Source: Favolaschia claudopus
Taxonomy: Eukaryota; Basidiomycota; Agaricomycetes; Agaricales; Mycenaceae
Direction: 5' to 3'
Assembly: GCA_037176885.1 (NCBI GenBank)
Contig: JAWWNJ010000027.1
Location: 1,364,001 to 1,428,000 of the forward strand
DNA length: 64,000 nt
The translations under genes and the position numbers were made by a program. Under the pieces are notes generated by a model. The model was not told the DNA's origin, did no database searches, and saw only the letters and a program-made list of their open reading frames with translations. Shown here in pieces: positions 32,539 through 42,420 of the stretch (position 1 is its first letter; each line of letters opens with the position of its first letter).

Positions 32539-35082
32539 GTGTCGGAATTTGGGAGACACTGCTCCCGCTTCTTGAATGAACACGTCAAGGAGGTAAGAGC
32601 CCTACGAGTCAAACTTCGCATGGTGATACATGATGAAGATATGTCCCTTCAAGACCGGTTCCTCGCTATCCGCGTCATTGAAGACAAAATTGACACTTGC
32701 ATCAGGGAAGAAGCTAATCGGAAGAAACAAATGTCCGAGGCCCGCTACGATGTTGAAGGAGAAACTTTGAAGACTAAGCTGTGGACAAAATCCGCCAAGG
32801 GTTACACTTTGAAAGAGTCAATTGATGAGTTCAGAGTGGATTCAACCGAACAGACGAATGGATCATCACGCTTTGAAACTCGGCCCGCACAGATGGCTAA
32901 AATGGCCGGAATTTATCACGATACAATTCAAAGCCGGAATATTCCCGATAAATACAGCAGAGTAATGGCTACAGAACTCGTTCTTGAACATTGTGACGCG
33001 CATTTATCCCTCGAAGAATATCGAAAACTTGATAAAGTACTCACGGAAGAAGAAATTAGAAAAGCTCTCAAGCTTTCAAAAAATGGTAAGGCTCCGGGCC
33101 TTGATGGTATTCCATACGAGTTCTTCAGGCATATAGATCTCCTTTACACTCAATCAAAGAACTGTGACCGAAAAGCTTTCAATATTGTTGAATTTTTGGC
33201 GAAACTGTACATGCATGTTGAGCGGCACGGAATTATTGACGGGACTAGGTTTAATTCGGGCTGGCTATGCCCCTTCTACAAGAAAGGTGATAAGGCTTTG
33301 ATTTCCAATTATCGTCCTATAACACTATTGAATACTGATTACAAGCTAATGACCAAAGCTCACTCACTCAGACTGATGGAGGTAGCCCCCTCGCTTGTGC
33401 ATCCGGACCAAGCTGGGTTCATGAAAGATCGGAAGATTGAGGACCAGGTTAAACTTTCCAAATTCCTTCTTGACTATGCTGAAGCAGCAGAAGAGGACGG
33501 AGTTATAATTGCGCTTGATCAAGAAAAAGCATACGACAGAATAAATCATGCTTACCTACTGCGCGTCTTGCAACATTTTCGCTTCCCGCCGCGGTTCTGT
33601 AACTTAATCCGAAGCCTCTACACGAATGCCGAGACCGTTGTAATGGTGAACGGGATGTTCAGTGACCCATATTTCGTGATCCGTGGTGTCCGACAAGGTG
33701 ACCCCTTGTCATGTCTCCTCTTCAATCTTGCTATTGAGCCGCTTGCGTGCCTCATTCGTGACTCTGATTTAAAAGGCATTCTAATTCCCGGACTAAATGA
33801 GAATTTGGTCATCTCTCTCTTCGCGGATGATACGACAATTTACTTATCCTCTTCAGATTCCCCCGAAGAACTATGGAATATTTTGGACCTCTGGTGTGCG
33901 GCGTCAACTGCGAGATTCAATGAACATAAGACTGTAATCTTGCCGTTTGGGAGGCGTGTATATCGAGCGGAAGTTTTGCGTGACCGCAGAATAAATAACG
34001 ATTCAAAACCTGGAAGTTTCAGTACCGAAATTCGGATTGTACCGGATGGCGACACATGCCGCATGCTCGGCGCATGGATAGGAAATAAAGTGAGCTATCT
34101 AACTCCGTGGCCAAGTGTTGTTGAGAAAATAAAATGTGATCTTCGCCGTTGGAGTACGATGAACCCTGCGTTAGAAGGGAAACGTCATATTATAAACATG
34201 ATAATTGGCGGCAGGACTCAATATCTGACCCGAGTCCAAGGAATGCCTAAGGAAATTGAATCGATGTTAATACACCTTGAACACGAATTTTTATGGGACG
34301 GTAAAAGAGCGAGAGTCGGCTATGAAACTATGATTAGACCCATTCTCGACGGTGGAAAACAAATCTTGGATTTACAGTCGAGAAATGAGGCCATAGACTT
34401 GATAAACCTACAGGCCTACCTGCATTCAGGAGCAGACCGAGCACGATGGTGTTATTTTGTGGATTTTTTAATCAGAAACTACTCGGAGAAAAGTTACCTT
34501 AACTTTCGGCCCGGCCAGGTTTTGAATGTTTTCATCCAAAACATACACATCCCAATATCCTCGAAAACTAAACTACCAGAACAGTTGAAGAGAATGATTC
34601 AGACAGCGGAAAAATACGAATTAAAATTTACCGCTTTGTCGATTGCACCAGAGGTGCAGACAGAGATGCCAATTTGGAAGCATCCAGCAGTGAATACAGT
34701 CCTTCATAATAGTGCATGCCGAAGAAAAGCTGCGACCTGCCTTCGCACCAACCACGATGTTAGAACTCTGAAAGATCTGATATTCATCGCCGAAAGGAAA
34801 ACAACATTTCCTCGAAGACCACATCAAGTTAACCCTTCTGGTTTTGGTCGGAAAAATTGTGGATGTCCCCCTTGCCGGCGGGATCGCGTCGAACTTGGTT
34901 GTGCAGATCCAGGGGCTTGTATTGATGCCGCAAAGGCTGTTGTGAATAGTGTGAGTCCCAAATGGAACCCGTTGATTCCGAGCAGGGATCTGTGTCTGGA
35001 ACTTGGACTGTCAGAAATTGAACTAGAACAGAATAATCAGCCCGTGAGTGCTGATCAGGAATTTACATACGACCCGGACTAG
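32539..35082 (+). CDS. LINE reverse transcriptase
   Basis: Non-LTR reverse transcriptase region, 847 residues from the first ATG; the frame is already open a little upstream, so the true protein was fused to the endonuclease. The RT motifs are intact: KNGKAPGLDG (residues 181-190), NYRPITLLN (257-265), the first catalytic Asp in ALDQEKAYDRI (Asp 327), RQGDPLS (385-391) and FADD (428-431) with the two catalytic Asp. A thumb and connection region follows, and a Cys-rich site (CGCPPCRRD) appears near residue 775. The frame ends at a TAG that looks like a point mutation, because the same frame continues at once with the C-terminal region. Confidence 0.9.
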   Translation: MSEFGRHCSRFLNEHVKEVRALRVKLRMVIHDEDMSLQDRFLAIRVIEDKIDTCIREEANRKKQMSEARYDVEGETLKTKLWTKSAKGYTLKESIDEFRVDSTEQTNGSSRFETRPAQMAKMAGIYHDTIQSRNIPDKYSRVMATELVLEHCDAHLSLEEYRKLDKVLTEEEIRKALKLSKNGKAPGLDGIPYEFFRHIDLLYTQSKNCDRKAFNIVEFLAKLYMHVERHGIIDGTRFNSGWLCPFYKKGDKALISNYRPITLLNTDYKLMTKAHSLRLMEVAPSLVHPDQAGFMKDRKIEDQVKLSKFLLDYAEAAEEDGVIIALDQEKAYDRINHAYLLRVLQHFRFPPRFCNLIRSLYTNAETVVMVNGMFSDPYFVIRGVRQGDPLSCLLFNLAIEPLACLIRDSDLKGILIPGLNENLVISLFADDTTIYLSSSDSPEELWNILDLWCAASTARFNEHKTVILPFGRRVYRAEVLRDRRINNDSKPGSFSTEIRIVPDGDTCRMLGAWIGNKVSYLTPWPSVVEKIKCDLRRWSTMNPALEGKRHIINMIIGGRTQYLTRVQGMPKEIESMLIHLEHEFLWDGKRARVGYETMIRPILDGGKQILDLQSRNEAIDLINLQAYLHSGADRARWCYFVDFLIRNYSEKSYLNFRPGQVLNVFIQNIHIPISSKTKLPEQLKRMIQTAEKYELKFTALSIAPEVQTEMPIWKHPAVNTVLHNSACRRKAATCLRTNHDVRTLKDLIFIAERKTTFPRRPHQVNPSGFGRKNCGCPPCRRDRVELGCADPGACIDAAKAVVNSVSPKWNPLIPSRDLCLELGLSEIELEQNNQPVSADQEFTYDPD

Positions 35083-36456
35083 TCCTTGCGCAAGATTGAT
35101 TCTGGATTCCGTATATTTGCCACTGAAGAAGCTTCAAATTTGGTACCAGCCAGACGAAAATTTGACCCCGAAAAGGAACAGACACCATTGATGGTCTTCC
35201 TAGATTGTCGGGTACGACATGCAGGAGAATTTGAGCCAGCCATTGAGCTTCGAATCGAGACTCGCAATGAAACACCCTCAGAGTCAACTCTTGAGGTCTT
35301 TTCACTGTCATTTGACTCACCGAATATTCCACTATCCTTCTCATCCGGTCTCCTTGGCGGCCTTGTACACAAGCTGCAAACAACGCCGAAATCTGTGCCT
35401 CTGTTGATTTGCTCAAAATCCGATTACCTTGCCCGTGTCTGTGTCAAAAGTAGGACGGACTTCGAAAATGATATGCTCAATATTAGCTTTCCGCTCCTGA
35501 AAGCGGTCTTCGCTGCTCTCAATGAGAGGACTGGTCGGGTTAGGTTCAAAAAATTGTCTAAACCACCGTCCGACACTGGTTCTCATGTCACTGTGATAGG
35601 AACCCTCGAGATTGACACACAGACAGACCTAATGTTCACCAATCCAGGAATTGAACTACAATGCGGCAATCAACGCACTTTCACAAAGATTATACGCAAC
35701 TTACGTTCCAAACCATTCCGAAAAACAACTTTCATAAATCTTGACCGTGTCCGATGCGCCATTGAAGAATTGTCGGGCTATATTCCCTCAGATGAAATGA
35801 TCTGGAGATCTGTACGTTCGTCGACACTTCGACGACTTACAAGGGAATTCTTTTGGAAATGTATACACGAGACCTTCCGAGTTGGTGATTTCTGGGCGCA
35901 TCTGCACAGTAATCATCCGATGGGAATTTGCCAGCATTGCGGCGTACCTGAATCCCTGGAACACATAGCACTGGAATGTAACATTCCGGAATCCAAATGG
36001 ATATGGCGGCTTGCGCAACAACTTTGGTCAAAGAAATTTTCGGCTTCGAGTTGGCCAAAATTAAATTGGGGTCTGATTCTGGGATGTAACCTCGTTGAAT
36101 TTAAATCAGGAAAAGGTAGGGCTCTACCGCATCAGGGGAGACTATTCGCAATTCTAGTGTCTGTCTCCTGGCATCTGATATGGAAGTTGCGTGTTGACCG
36201 TGTGATAAAAAATCCGGGGAAAGTTCATTTTCTTGTTGAAGTGCATAATATGTGGCTATCGCTAATCAATTCAGCTCTGGATCGAGACCGGATTTTAACA
36301 GACAGAGCAAGGTTGGGCTCATTGGCTCTCAGCCAAAAACAGGTTCTAAATACCTGGAGTGGGTTACTTATGAACGAGGACAGTTTGCCGGACAACTGGA
36401 CATATACTAGGGGGGTTTTAGTGGGTATACAGCCCATGAAAATTGGAATTGGGTGA
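35083..36456 (+). CDS. LINE C-terminal region with zinc-binding motif
   Basis: An open frame of about 457 codons in the same frame as the RT, separated only by the TAG at 35,080-35,082. It has no ATG at its start, so it is probably translated only by read-through, or not at all now. The first 150 residues could be a degenerate RNase H-like domain, but I cannot see a catalytic tetrad. Around residues 245-310 is the pattern found at the end of many plant and fungal LINE polyproteins: REFFWKCIHETFRVGDFW, then CQHCGVPESLEHIALEC (Cys-Cys-His-Cys). The 3' untranslated region of about 160 bp leads to the A-rich tail. Confidence 0.75.
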   Translation, partial: SLRKIDSGFRIFATEEASNLVPARRKFDPEKEQTPLMVFLDCRVRHAGEFEPAIELRIETRNETPSESTLEVFSLSFDSPNIPLSFSSGLLGGLVHKLQTTPKSVPLLICSKSDYLARVCVKSRTDFENDMLNISFPLLKAVFAALNERTGRVRFKKLSKPPSDTGSHVTVIGTLEIDTQTDLMFTNPGIELQCGNQRTFTKIIRNLRSKPFRKTTFINLDRVRCAIEELSGYIPSDEMIWRSVRSSTLRRLTREFFWKCIHETFRVGDFWAHLHSNHPMGICQHCGVPESLEHIALECNIPESKWIWRLAQQLWSKKFSASSWPKLNWGLILGCNLVEFKSGKGRALPHQGRLFAILVSVSWHLIWKLRVDRVIKNPGKVHFLVEVHNMWLSLINSALDRDRILTDRARLGSLALSQKQVLNTWSGLLMNEDSLPDNWTYTRGVLVGIQPMKIGIG

Positions 36457-36927
36457 AACTCAACGGCTGGAGTCCCACACTGGTTTATTCGTGCGTGTAA
36501 GGCATTTCCTCCTGGACAACTTCCCCGGCATTTTCTGGTCCACAACCAGTAACCAAAGCGGACGACTCGGAATGCATATGCAGACTGACAATCGTTAGGT
36601 TCAGACCCAACGCTCCAAAAAAAAAAGAAAAAAAAAAAAAAGAACGCGTCATACCCATAAGGATACTATTTTACACCAATTCCATGCAGAATCTGTGTCT
36701 CGATACCCTCAAAATTCATAGAATGGTTTTGTTGTTGTACAGTTCACACCCATGTCATCAACCCGTACGCCGCGGACAAAGGCCGGGTACATTGTACCCG
36801 GGTTGCCGATCCTGCATCCTGCATCCTGACGCCAGGATTGGGAAGGTTCTAATTAGTAACACTCGTCGTTTTTCAGGTCTCTCACTCCGCTCAGTGACAT
36901 GCCGAAGGAGCGTGTTGAGAAGATGGT

Positions 36928-37491
36928 GTTAACCTGCTGACGGTTGGATGTTTGTGGGACATGGCGGAAGCTAAAAACTGCGGGAGGCAGATCATCGAAG
37001 GCCTCTCACTTTCGCCTTCACGCCTGCTATACCTCGCTCGCAAGTTTGCGGTACATCAATGGGTGCAGAGCTGTGTAGAAACCCTCATCCCCGTCTGCGG
37101 CTCTCTCGACAACGACGAAGCTCTGGCTCCTGGCCCCATCACTCTCAATATCATCACGCGCGCTAAAGCGGAGATTGACAAGGAGCGCATTGGCACCGCG
37201 TTCACTCCGGGCAAGCTCAAGAATGTGAAGACTTTGAGCTTTGGAGAGTGCTCTGATGTGAGCGTGTGTGGAAGGAGACCTGGTGGAACGTGATTGCAAA
37301 GAGGGTCTTGCATCCGACTCATCCCCCAAAATGGAGACACCCTCGCTGGACTCACAATCAAGGGCATGACTCCAAAACGCCAGATCGAAGGTATTGCACT
37401 CTGGTCGACCGTCTTCATCAACAAGGAGCACCTCATCGCGCATGCAGTTGCAGCTGTGCGCCAGTTCCACAAGTTCTATAGAGCCACTTAG
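36928..37491 (+). pseudogene. C-terminal remnant of a BTB/POZ-family gene
   Basis: The plus strand reads DMAEAKNCGRQIIEGLSLSP, LYLARKFAVHQWV and ITLNIITRAKAEIDKER, which matches the region after the BTB domain in the large family of mushroom BTB proteins. Near 37,255 the frame breaks. It continues in other frames with ETWWNVIAKRVLHPTHP (from about 37,270), GMTPKRQIEG (about 37,360) and INKEHLIAHAVAAVRQFHKF (stop at about 37,491). At least two frameshifts are therefore needed. The N-terminal BTB domain itself is not upstream; the LINE and the small TIR element lie there. The family call is by pattern only. Confidence 0.5.
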
Positions 37492-38520
37492 ACATTGATA
37501 GCTTGCATGTAGTGAATAGCGGTTTCAAAAATATGCTTTATTTGACGGCCATTTGTGGTGATTGAAGAGGGAATGCTAGGTCGTGACTCGCAAAAGACAC
37601 CTGAACAGGAAAGGCTGCGCACCGGCCGGCAAAAAATACATAAGTACAGTGGGGCTCAGGTATGCGTCTCATCCCGACCAGGACATAACCACTACACCAA
37701 GCAAGCTTGAAGGCAAAGAAGAGCATCTCCCCAACGCTTTCTAAGAGGATGTACAGCCGTGAAAGCTTGCTCCCATGGCTGCTGGCCTGAAAATATGTCA
37801 AGAGGTCTCAAAATAAAGTCTTGTGTTGAGATTGAGGAAGAAAAAATTTCACCAAACAAACAAAATTCAGATGAAAAAAAATATTTTCGTCGGAACAAAA
37901 AATGTTTCGGGACAGGAAATATTTCGGCCGATTAAACCACCAGCTTGAACAGCATACGTTACCGTTACCACTTCAAAATTGTTCACAACGGAAATTTGTG
38001 TTACGCACCATCGTGACCATCCGGTAAGGTGCCTGAGAAGCTTTTCGGTTAATCGTGTTTGCTAGCCTGCGTTTAGGGGTGATATTACGGTTTACCGACC
38101 AATCAGCTGGGTCGTTATGTGCGTTAAGTCTCACAGCCACCATCAGTGCACATCACTAGCTGCCGTCTTTCTTTGCTCGTGGACTCAGAAAATTTCCCAA
38201 ATTCATTCAGAGCACTGACAATGTCTCTTTGAATAGTTCTGTCTCCAAAAAATCCCAAAATCTATCCCTGTGAACGGTATTGCAAGGGAATCGCGGTGTG
38301 GGGCTGTTAAGTGTGATTTGACTGTAACGTCACACATAGCAGCACATAACCGTTCCCTTCATCTACCCTTCACCACCCGCCCCAATTCACTAGCTCTGGC
38401 CCTCCTTAATGTTGCCCACCACTCTTGCTTCCTCTGCAGCTCTACTACCTCCATTATCCTTGCTTTCTGTATCCCTTTGAGCCCGGAATTTGTTCAACAA
38501 TACACCATGAGCCTACCGCT
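37492..38520. other. Non-coding stretch
   Basis: I see no gene. Nothing bounded could be recognised before the tandem duplication that starts at 38,521. Confidence 0.4.
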
Positions 38521-38730
38521 GAAAATTGGCTAATACTGGCAAGATTGGTGGAGCTGGAAGGCTCAAGACGTGCCGAAAGTGAAGGAGGGGTCTATATGAG
38601 AGCTTTTAGGTGCGTGCACTTGCTGGAAAATTGGCTAATAGTGGCAAGATTGGTGGAGCTGGAAGGCTCAAGACGTGCCGAAAGTGAAGGAGGGGTCTAT
38701 ATGAGAGCTTTTAGGTGCGTGCACTTGCTG
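38521..38730 (+). repeat. Near-perfect 105-bp tandem duplication
   Basis: Positions 38,521-38,625 and 38,626-38,730 are the same 105-bp unit, beginning GAAAATTGGCTAATA and ending TGCACTTGCTG. I find one substitution (AATACTGGC against AATAGTGGC). As 105 is divisible by three, a frame crossing it stays open and repeats a 35-residue block, but no gene is supported here. Confidence 0.95.
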
Positions 38731-39552
38731 TCTGGCTCTAATTAACTCAGATTTTGACATGCCTGCTTCCCTTCCAGGAACCTCACTGCACAAAGCATCG
38801 GACGACGCGTCATCGAGCTCAAATCAAGCTCCGTCAAGCTTCCTCTGAACTGCGGTATCTTCCCGATGATTTTCGACGCGTTTCTAGGCTCTGGGTTGCG
38901 GTAACGCTGCCACTTTATTTAATTTCCTTTTATCATTCTCTCAGCACTTGATGTACTCTATACTCTGAAATGAACATCACTTCCATGTTTCTCATTGCAG
39001 AGGGAGAAAATAAAATCATTATGACTTGAATTATTAAGAAATGACCGCGAAGTCAGCCTCTGAAACTCTCCCTTCTTCCCTCTTTTTCATTTCTTTTTTC
39101 GTCGTTTTCCCCTTCCGGACACCCAGCACAATGGTCGGAAAACTACGCCAAAAGACAATTTATCATCGCTTGTAACTTAAATACTCGGTCTGTTCCGATT
39201 GGGTATCGGTCAGAAATTTATTCACCAAGCGACGGGAAAGTGACGGAATTCACCGTGCTCTGTCATTAATTTGCGCTTGCCAACGGTGTTTCTATCTAAG
39301 TTACAAAAGTGGAAGAATTCTTTATGAGATGTGTTTTGTGACGACTGTGGACTTTTCCGTCGCTAAATTCACACTAACTCACTACGCGAGGAGCAAGTGG
39401 CCAGGGGATGATTTATTAGGCTTTGATTAGGCTCCGATTTTTCCGTTTTGTGAACTTCAGACTCGCCTAGTAGTTAGAAATTTATCTGGCGATGAGAAAC
39501 TGACCAGGATTTTGTGAATGAAGTCAGGAACGGCCGCCTGTATTTGTGAATA
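38731..39552. other. Non-coding stretch
   Basis: No supportable feature seen. Confidence 0.4.
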
Positions 39553-39881
39553 GACAGCTTGTGCCACAGCCGCACGGGCCGCATGCGGCTCATGCGGCTT
39601 TTTGGCACTTGTGCAAAGCCGCGGGAAAGTGGGGCCGTGAGAGTAGTGGAGCCGCTGCGATGGCTTCGCGTTCGAAAGTTGTTGAAGGTTCAAGGCTTTG
39701 TAGACGCTATTCGTGAGTATTTCGGCGCAATTTCTTTTTAGAAATGTTAAATAGCTACTCTCTACCCCCTAGACATCGAAAGTTCTGAACTTGAACTGGG
39801 AAATTACCATAAAAACTCAATCAAAACTGTGCGGCTTTGCACAAGTGCCAAAAGCCGCGTGCGGCTGTGGCACAAGCTGTC
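39553..39881. mobile_element. TA-flanked MITE with GACAGCTTGTGCCACAG ends
   Basis: A 329-bp element with inverted repeats beginning GACAGCTTGTGCCACAGCCG and continuing through GGCACTTGTGCAAAGCCGC. TA lies on both sides (39,551-39,552 and 39,882-39,883). The subterminal region carries several GCGGCT copies. It is non-coding. Confidence 0.85.
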
Positions 39882-40389
39882 TAATTATGTATGATAAAAG
39901 CAGATGGGAATCAAATTGACTTTCTTCCCTCTTCCATCCATACCATGGACTCCGACAACACTCCCAAAATCTCCGACTGTATTTGGTCAGGACAAAGTGC
40001 TAGCCACTGTTCCAGCAGCCGTGAAGAAATAATACTTGTAGCTTTTCTTGATACCTCAGGCCCTTGAGGACGCGCTTCTAAATCGCCGTATCTTTCAATC
40101 GGGGTCAGCGCAAAACAGATCCCGGCGACGCGCTACCTTGGGCCTGCGTGGGAGGAGCATTAGATAATTTTTTCGTACCTTTTGCGAAATTTTTCTGTAG
40201 TTTTACTGTAAATTAAAACTCGGTTTGAGTGCATTTGGCGGCTCCAAAGAATAGGGTGTTCATTGACCGACCGTGACCGTTACGGCGACCAGTTTTGTTC
40301 AGTTCACGTTTACAGGGCACCGTTACCCGTTATGTGAACAAGTGGTCGAAATAGTACTCCGAGTTCGCGAAAAAAAGTTGTAAAAGTGG

Positions 40390-40421
<32 letters not shown>

Positions 40422-40735
40422 GGAACTTCCCTTATGAGGGATAGATAACTTTGGATTCTCTATCGATTGTCCTTTTTTGGGGGGTTGTCAAAGAGCCATG
40501 TGTCTGATCGGCTATGATCGCTCATGGATGGTCTGGAGAGACCACGGGGATTGGTAGTGAGCACGTGCCCTCTCTCTTTGTCAGCCTCAGAGATTTTTTC
40601 TTCCTTCGCCCCCATCTCCCCCTCCAGCTTTTGGCCTCCGTGGCTTCGTATCTACCTCCGTGGCCTTGCCCTCGTTCTCATACTAGTTTTTGTTGTTTCG
40701 CATTGTACACAGCTCTAGTTCGACGGGCCTGAGGA
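39882..40735. other. Non-coding stretch with a 29-A run
   Basis: No gene. An uninterrupted A run at about 40,390-40,418 could be the tail of a retrotransposed insert, but I found no target duplication. The last part abuts the outer edge of the Gypsy LTR. Confidence 0.4.
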
Positions 40736-41122
40736 TGTTGTAGAATCCGTGATTCCGTGAGTTCGTTGAGTGACCTAGACCCGTTTACAGATCCCTGAAG
40801 TGACGCAAGAGAAGCCCCGAGGACGGCAAGTGCAAGACGTTACCGAATACGAGGCGAGAGTGCCGAGAAGTAGCAAGTGCAAGACGTTACTAGATCTTGA
40901 GGCAGACAGAGGTGCGTAAAAGCAGAGGTTTGTGAAGGAGTGAAAAGTGGGCTACATTCCGGATGTACTAGGTATATAAGTACATCCCTGTGGCGTAATA
41001 TACGAAGCAGTAATTAAACATATAGGAGTAGTAATGTGGTAAATGGATAGGAAAGGAAATATTAAGGGAAAGAAAGAGGGAATGAAGGGTCGCAGAGTCA
41101 CGTACTGACTTGATCCATGACA
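40736..41122 (-). repeat. 3' LTR of Gypsy element A
   Basis: A 387-bp long terminal repeat. On the minus strand it starts TGTCATGGATCAAGTCAGTA and ends CTACAACA, giving the usual TG...CA borders. A polypurine tract lies directly upstream on the minus strand. A TATA-like TTATATACC lies about 150 bp inside. I could not find the matching 5' LTR in the window, so the borders rest on the TG/CA ends, the polypurine tract and the position just beyond the last ORF. Confidence 0.75.
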
Positions 41123-41132
41123 CTTCCCCCCC
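41123..41132 (-). other. Polypurine tract of Gypsy element A
   Basis: GGGGGGGAAG on the minus strand, directly in front of the LTR start TGTCATGG. This is the expected plus-strand primer position for an LTR retrotransposon. Confidence 0.75.
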
Positions 41133-41157
41133 ACTCTACGAGCCCGGAATTCCCATC

Positions 41158-42198
41158 TCAGAACTTGACACACCCAAGGTATTGACAGAGTCGATGTGCG
41201 CCGATGTGTATGCGTTTTGTGCGCGGAAGATAATCCTCGTCCCCAGTGCTCCGCGGAACCAAACCAACCTTTCCGTCAGAATTCTCGATGGTGATGATCT
41301 CTGTGAAACCTCGACCGGAGAAAATACGACCGCATGCCGTATCGAAGCGACGAAGAAGACGGCGATCGTTGACGAATGCGTCAATGTAGGTGGAGATCTG
41401 GTTTGTCAATTCATCCGCCTCGCCAACCATCTCTAAAAATTCCTCCTTCGGCATCCCGACTCCAGCTCCTGGGTTGCAAACGGAGTGTCCTCTCCGCGTG
41501 ATTGAAGATACAACAACGCGGGAGAGATGTAAGATGCCGACAATCAGGGCGGTGATGCTATAGTCGTAATACTCTTTGGCATCATCCCAGTTCGGGAAGC
41601 GGCGAGAGCTGCGGTCGCGATTGGTGTAGAGAAGGGAGATAAGAGCCGTGAGCTCGAGATCGACTTGTTGCAGAGCGGCGGTGGGAGCAGTGATGGAAAT
41701 GTGCTCGGGGTCGAAACCATAATCATCAATGAGCTGGTTGTTGAGAGCCGTGATGGTGAGTCCGGCACAGTTTTCCAGACGCTCCTGGAGCATGACATTG
41801 ATACTGGGACGGAGGCCGTATGATCCGTCTTCATCCCGGTAGATGGCAACATCAGGAGAAGGGAAGCTCCGAGCCTCCTCGGTACCCCCGAGCATGGAGC
41901 CGAACAACACGCTGACCGGTGTATGACGAGTAGCGGTGGCGAGAAGGCTGATGACAGAAGGGAGTGTCGGAGTGGTGGGGAAGATATTGACCGCGTTAAA
42001 GCCAGCAGGATCGTCCACGTATTGCGGAGCATCAACGGCCTCAGACTCGACATCATTGGGTGGAGTTGGAGTACGAAGAGGTGGAATTGACGAGGCACGC
42101 GTAGCGGCGGTGAGTGGAGGCGAAGTATGGACAGTAGGAGTAGAGGAAGAGTCCGGAGTAGAAAATCCGAAGGACTCGTGAACATCGAATAAACGCAT
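41158..42198 (-). CDS. Extra ORF between pol and 3' LTR, unknown function
   Basis: An intact 346-codon frame that begins at ATG 42,198 (MRLFDVHESFGF) and stops 25 bp before the polypurine tract, so it lies inside the Gypsy element, in the place where retroviruses carry env. The first 90 residues are Pro/Ser/Thr-rich. The rest looks globular and helical (LTITALNNQLIDDYGFD, LELTALISLLYTN, TALIVGILHLSRVVV, LTNQISTYIDAFV). I see no signal peptide, clear membrane span or known motif, so there is no reason to call it an envelope. The 220 bp between pol and this ATG are pyrimidine-rich, with TTTAAACTCTCTCTCGC and repeated CACCCCCACC-type runs. It may therefore have its own promoter instead of being made from the pol message. 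Function unknown. Confidence 0.6.
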   Translation of the reverse strand: MRLFDVHESFGFSTPDSSSTPTVHTSPPLTAATRASSIPPLRTPTPPNDVESEAVDAPQYVDDPAGFNAVNIFPTTPTLPSVISLLATATRHTPVSVLFGSMLGGTEEARSFPSPDVAIYRDEDGSYGLRPSINVMLQERLENCAGLTITALNNQLIDDYGFDPEHISITAPTAALQQVDLELTALISLLYTNRDRSSRRFPNWDDAKEYYDYSITALIVGILHLSRVVVSSITRRGHSVCNPGAGVGMPKEEFLEMVGEADELTNQISTYIDAFVNDRRLLRRFDTACGRIFSGRGFTEIITIENSDGKVGLVPRSTGDEDYLPRTKRIHIGAHRLCQYLGCVKF

Positions 42199-42420
42199 GG
42201 TGGAGTATAGTAGGTGAGGTGGGGGTGTTGACGATGAAAGAGAGGAAAGAATTGTCGCAGTGAGAGGAAAGCAGGGTGCTGAATGAACGAAGGAGCGAGA
42301 GAGAGTTTAAAGGCTGAGTAGAATAGGGGTAGCGCCGTTAATTGACAGTAACTGTTCGTTGGTCCGACAGTTAGTTGGCGGGAACTGTCAATTACCTGGA
42401 TAATTAGCGGGTGGAATGTA

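Larger units (their letters stand above)
29335..36641 (+). mobile_element. Full-span LINE (Tad-like), 7.3 kb, 14-bp duplication
   Basis: A non-LTR retrotransposon inserted by target-primed reverse transcription. The 14-bp target duplication GAACGCGTCATACC is found at 29,321-29,334 and 36,642-36,655, and the element ends in an A-rich tail (about 36,617-36,641). Inside, in order, are a 0.9 kb GC-rich leader without a clear ORF1, an endonuclease region, reverse transcriptase and a C-terminal zinc-finger-type region. As it stands it is inactive: a 688-bp DNA element interrupts the endonuclease, a frameshift lies near 32,476, and a TAG (35,080-35,082) separates the RT from the C-terminal part. The exact target duplication and the small number of breaks point to a fairly recent arrival. 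Confidence 0.9.
29194..36845. repeat. Small inverted-repeat element split by the LINE
   Basis: TCAGGATGCAGGAT and CCTGGCG motifs at about 29,194-29,226 recur in complement at about 36,806-36,840. Without the LINE and one copy of its target duplication, the two arms would be about 330 bp apart, the size of a MITE. The LINE therefore appears to have landed inside an older TIR element. The outer ends are not defined. Confidence 0.5.

Noticed and set aside
40390..40418. Poly-A run as evidence of a retroposed insert
   Set aside because: No target duplication or element body could be recognised upstream. A plain homopolymer is equally likely.
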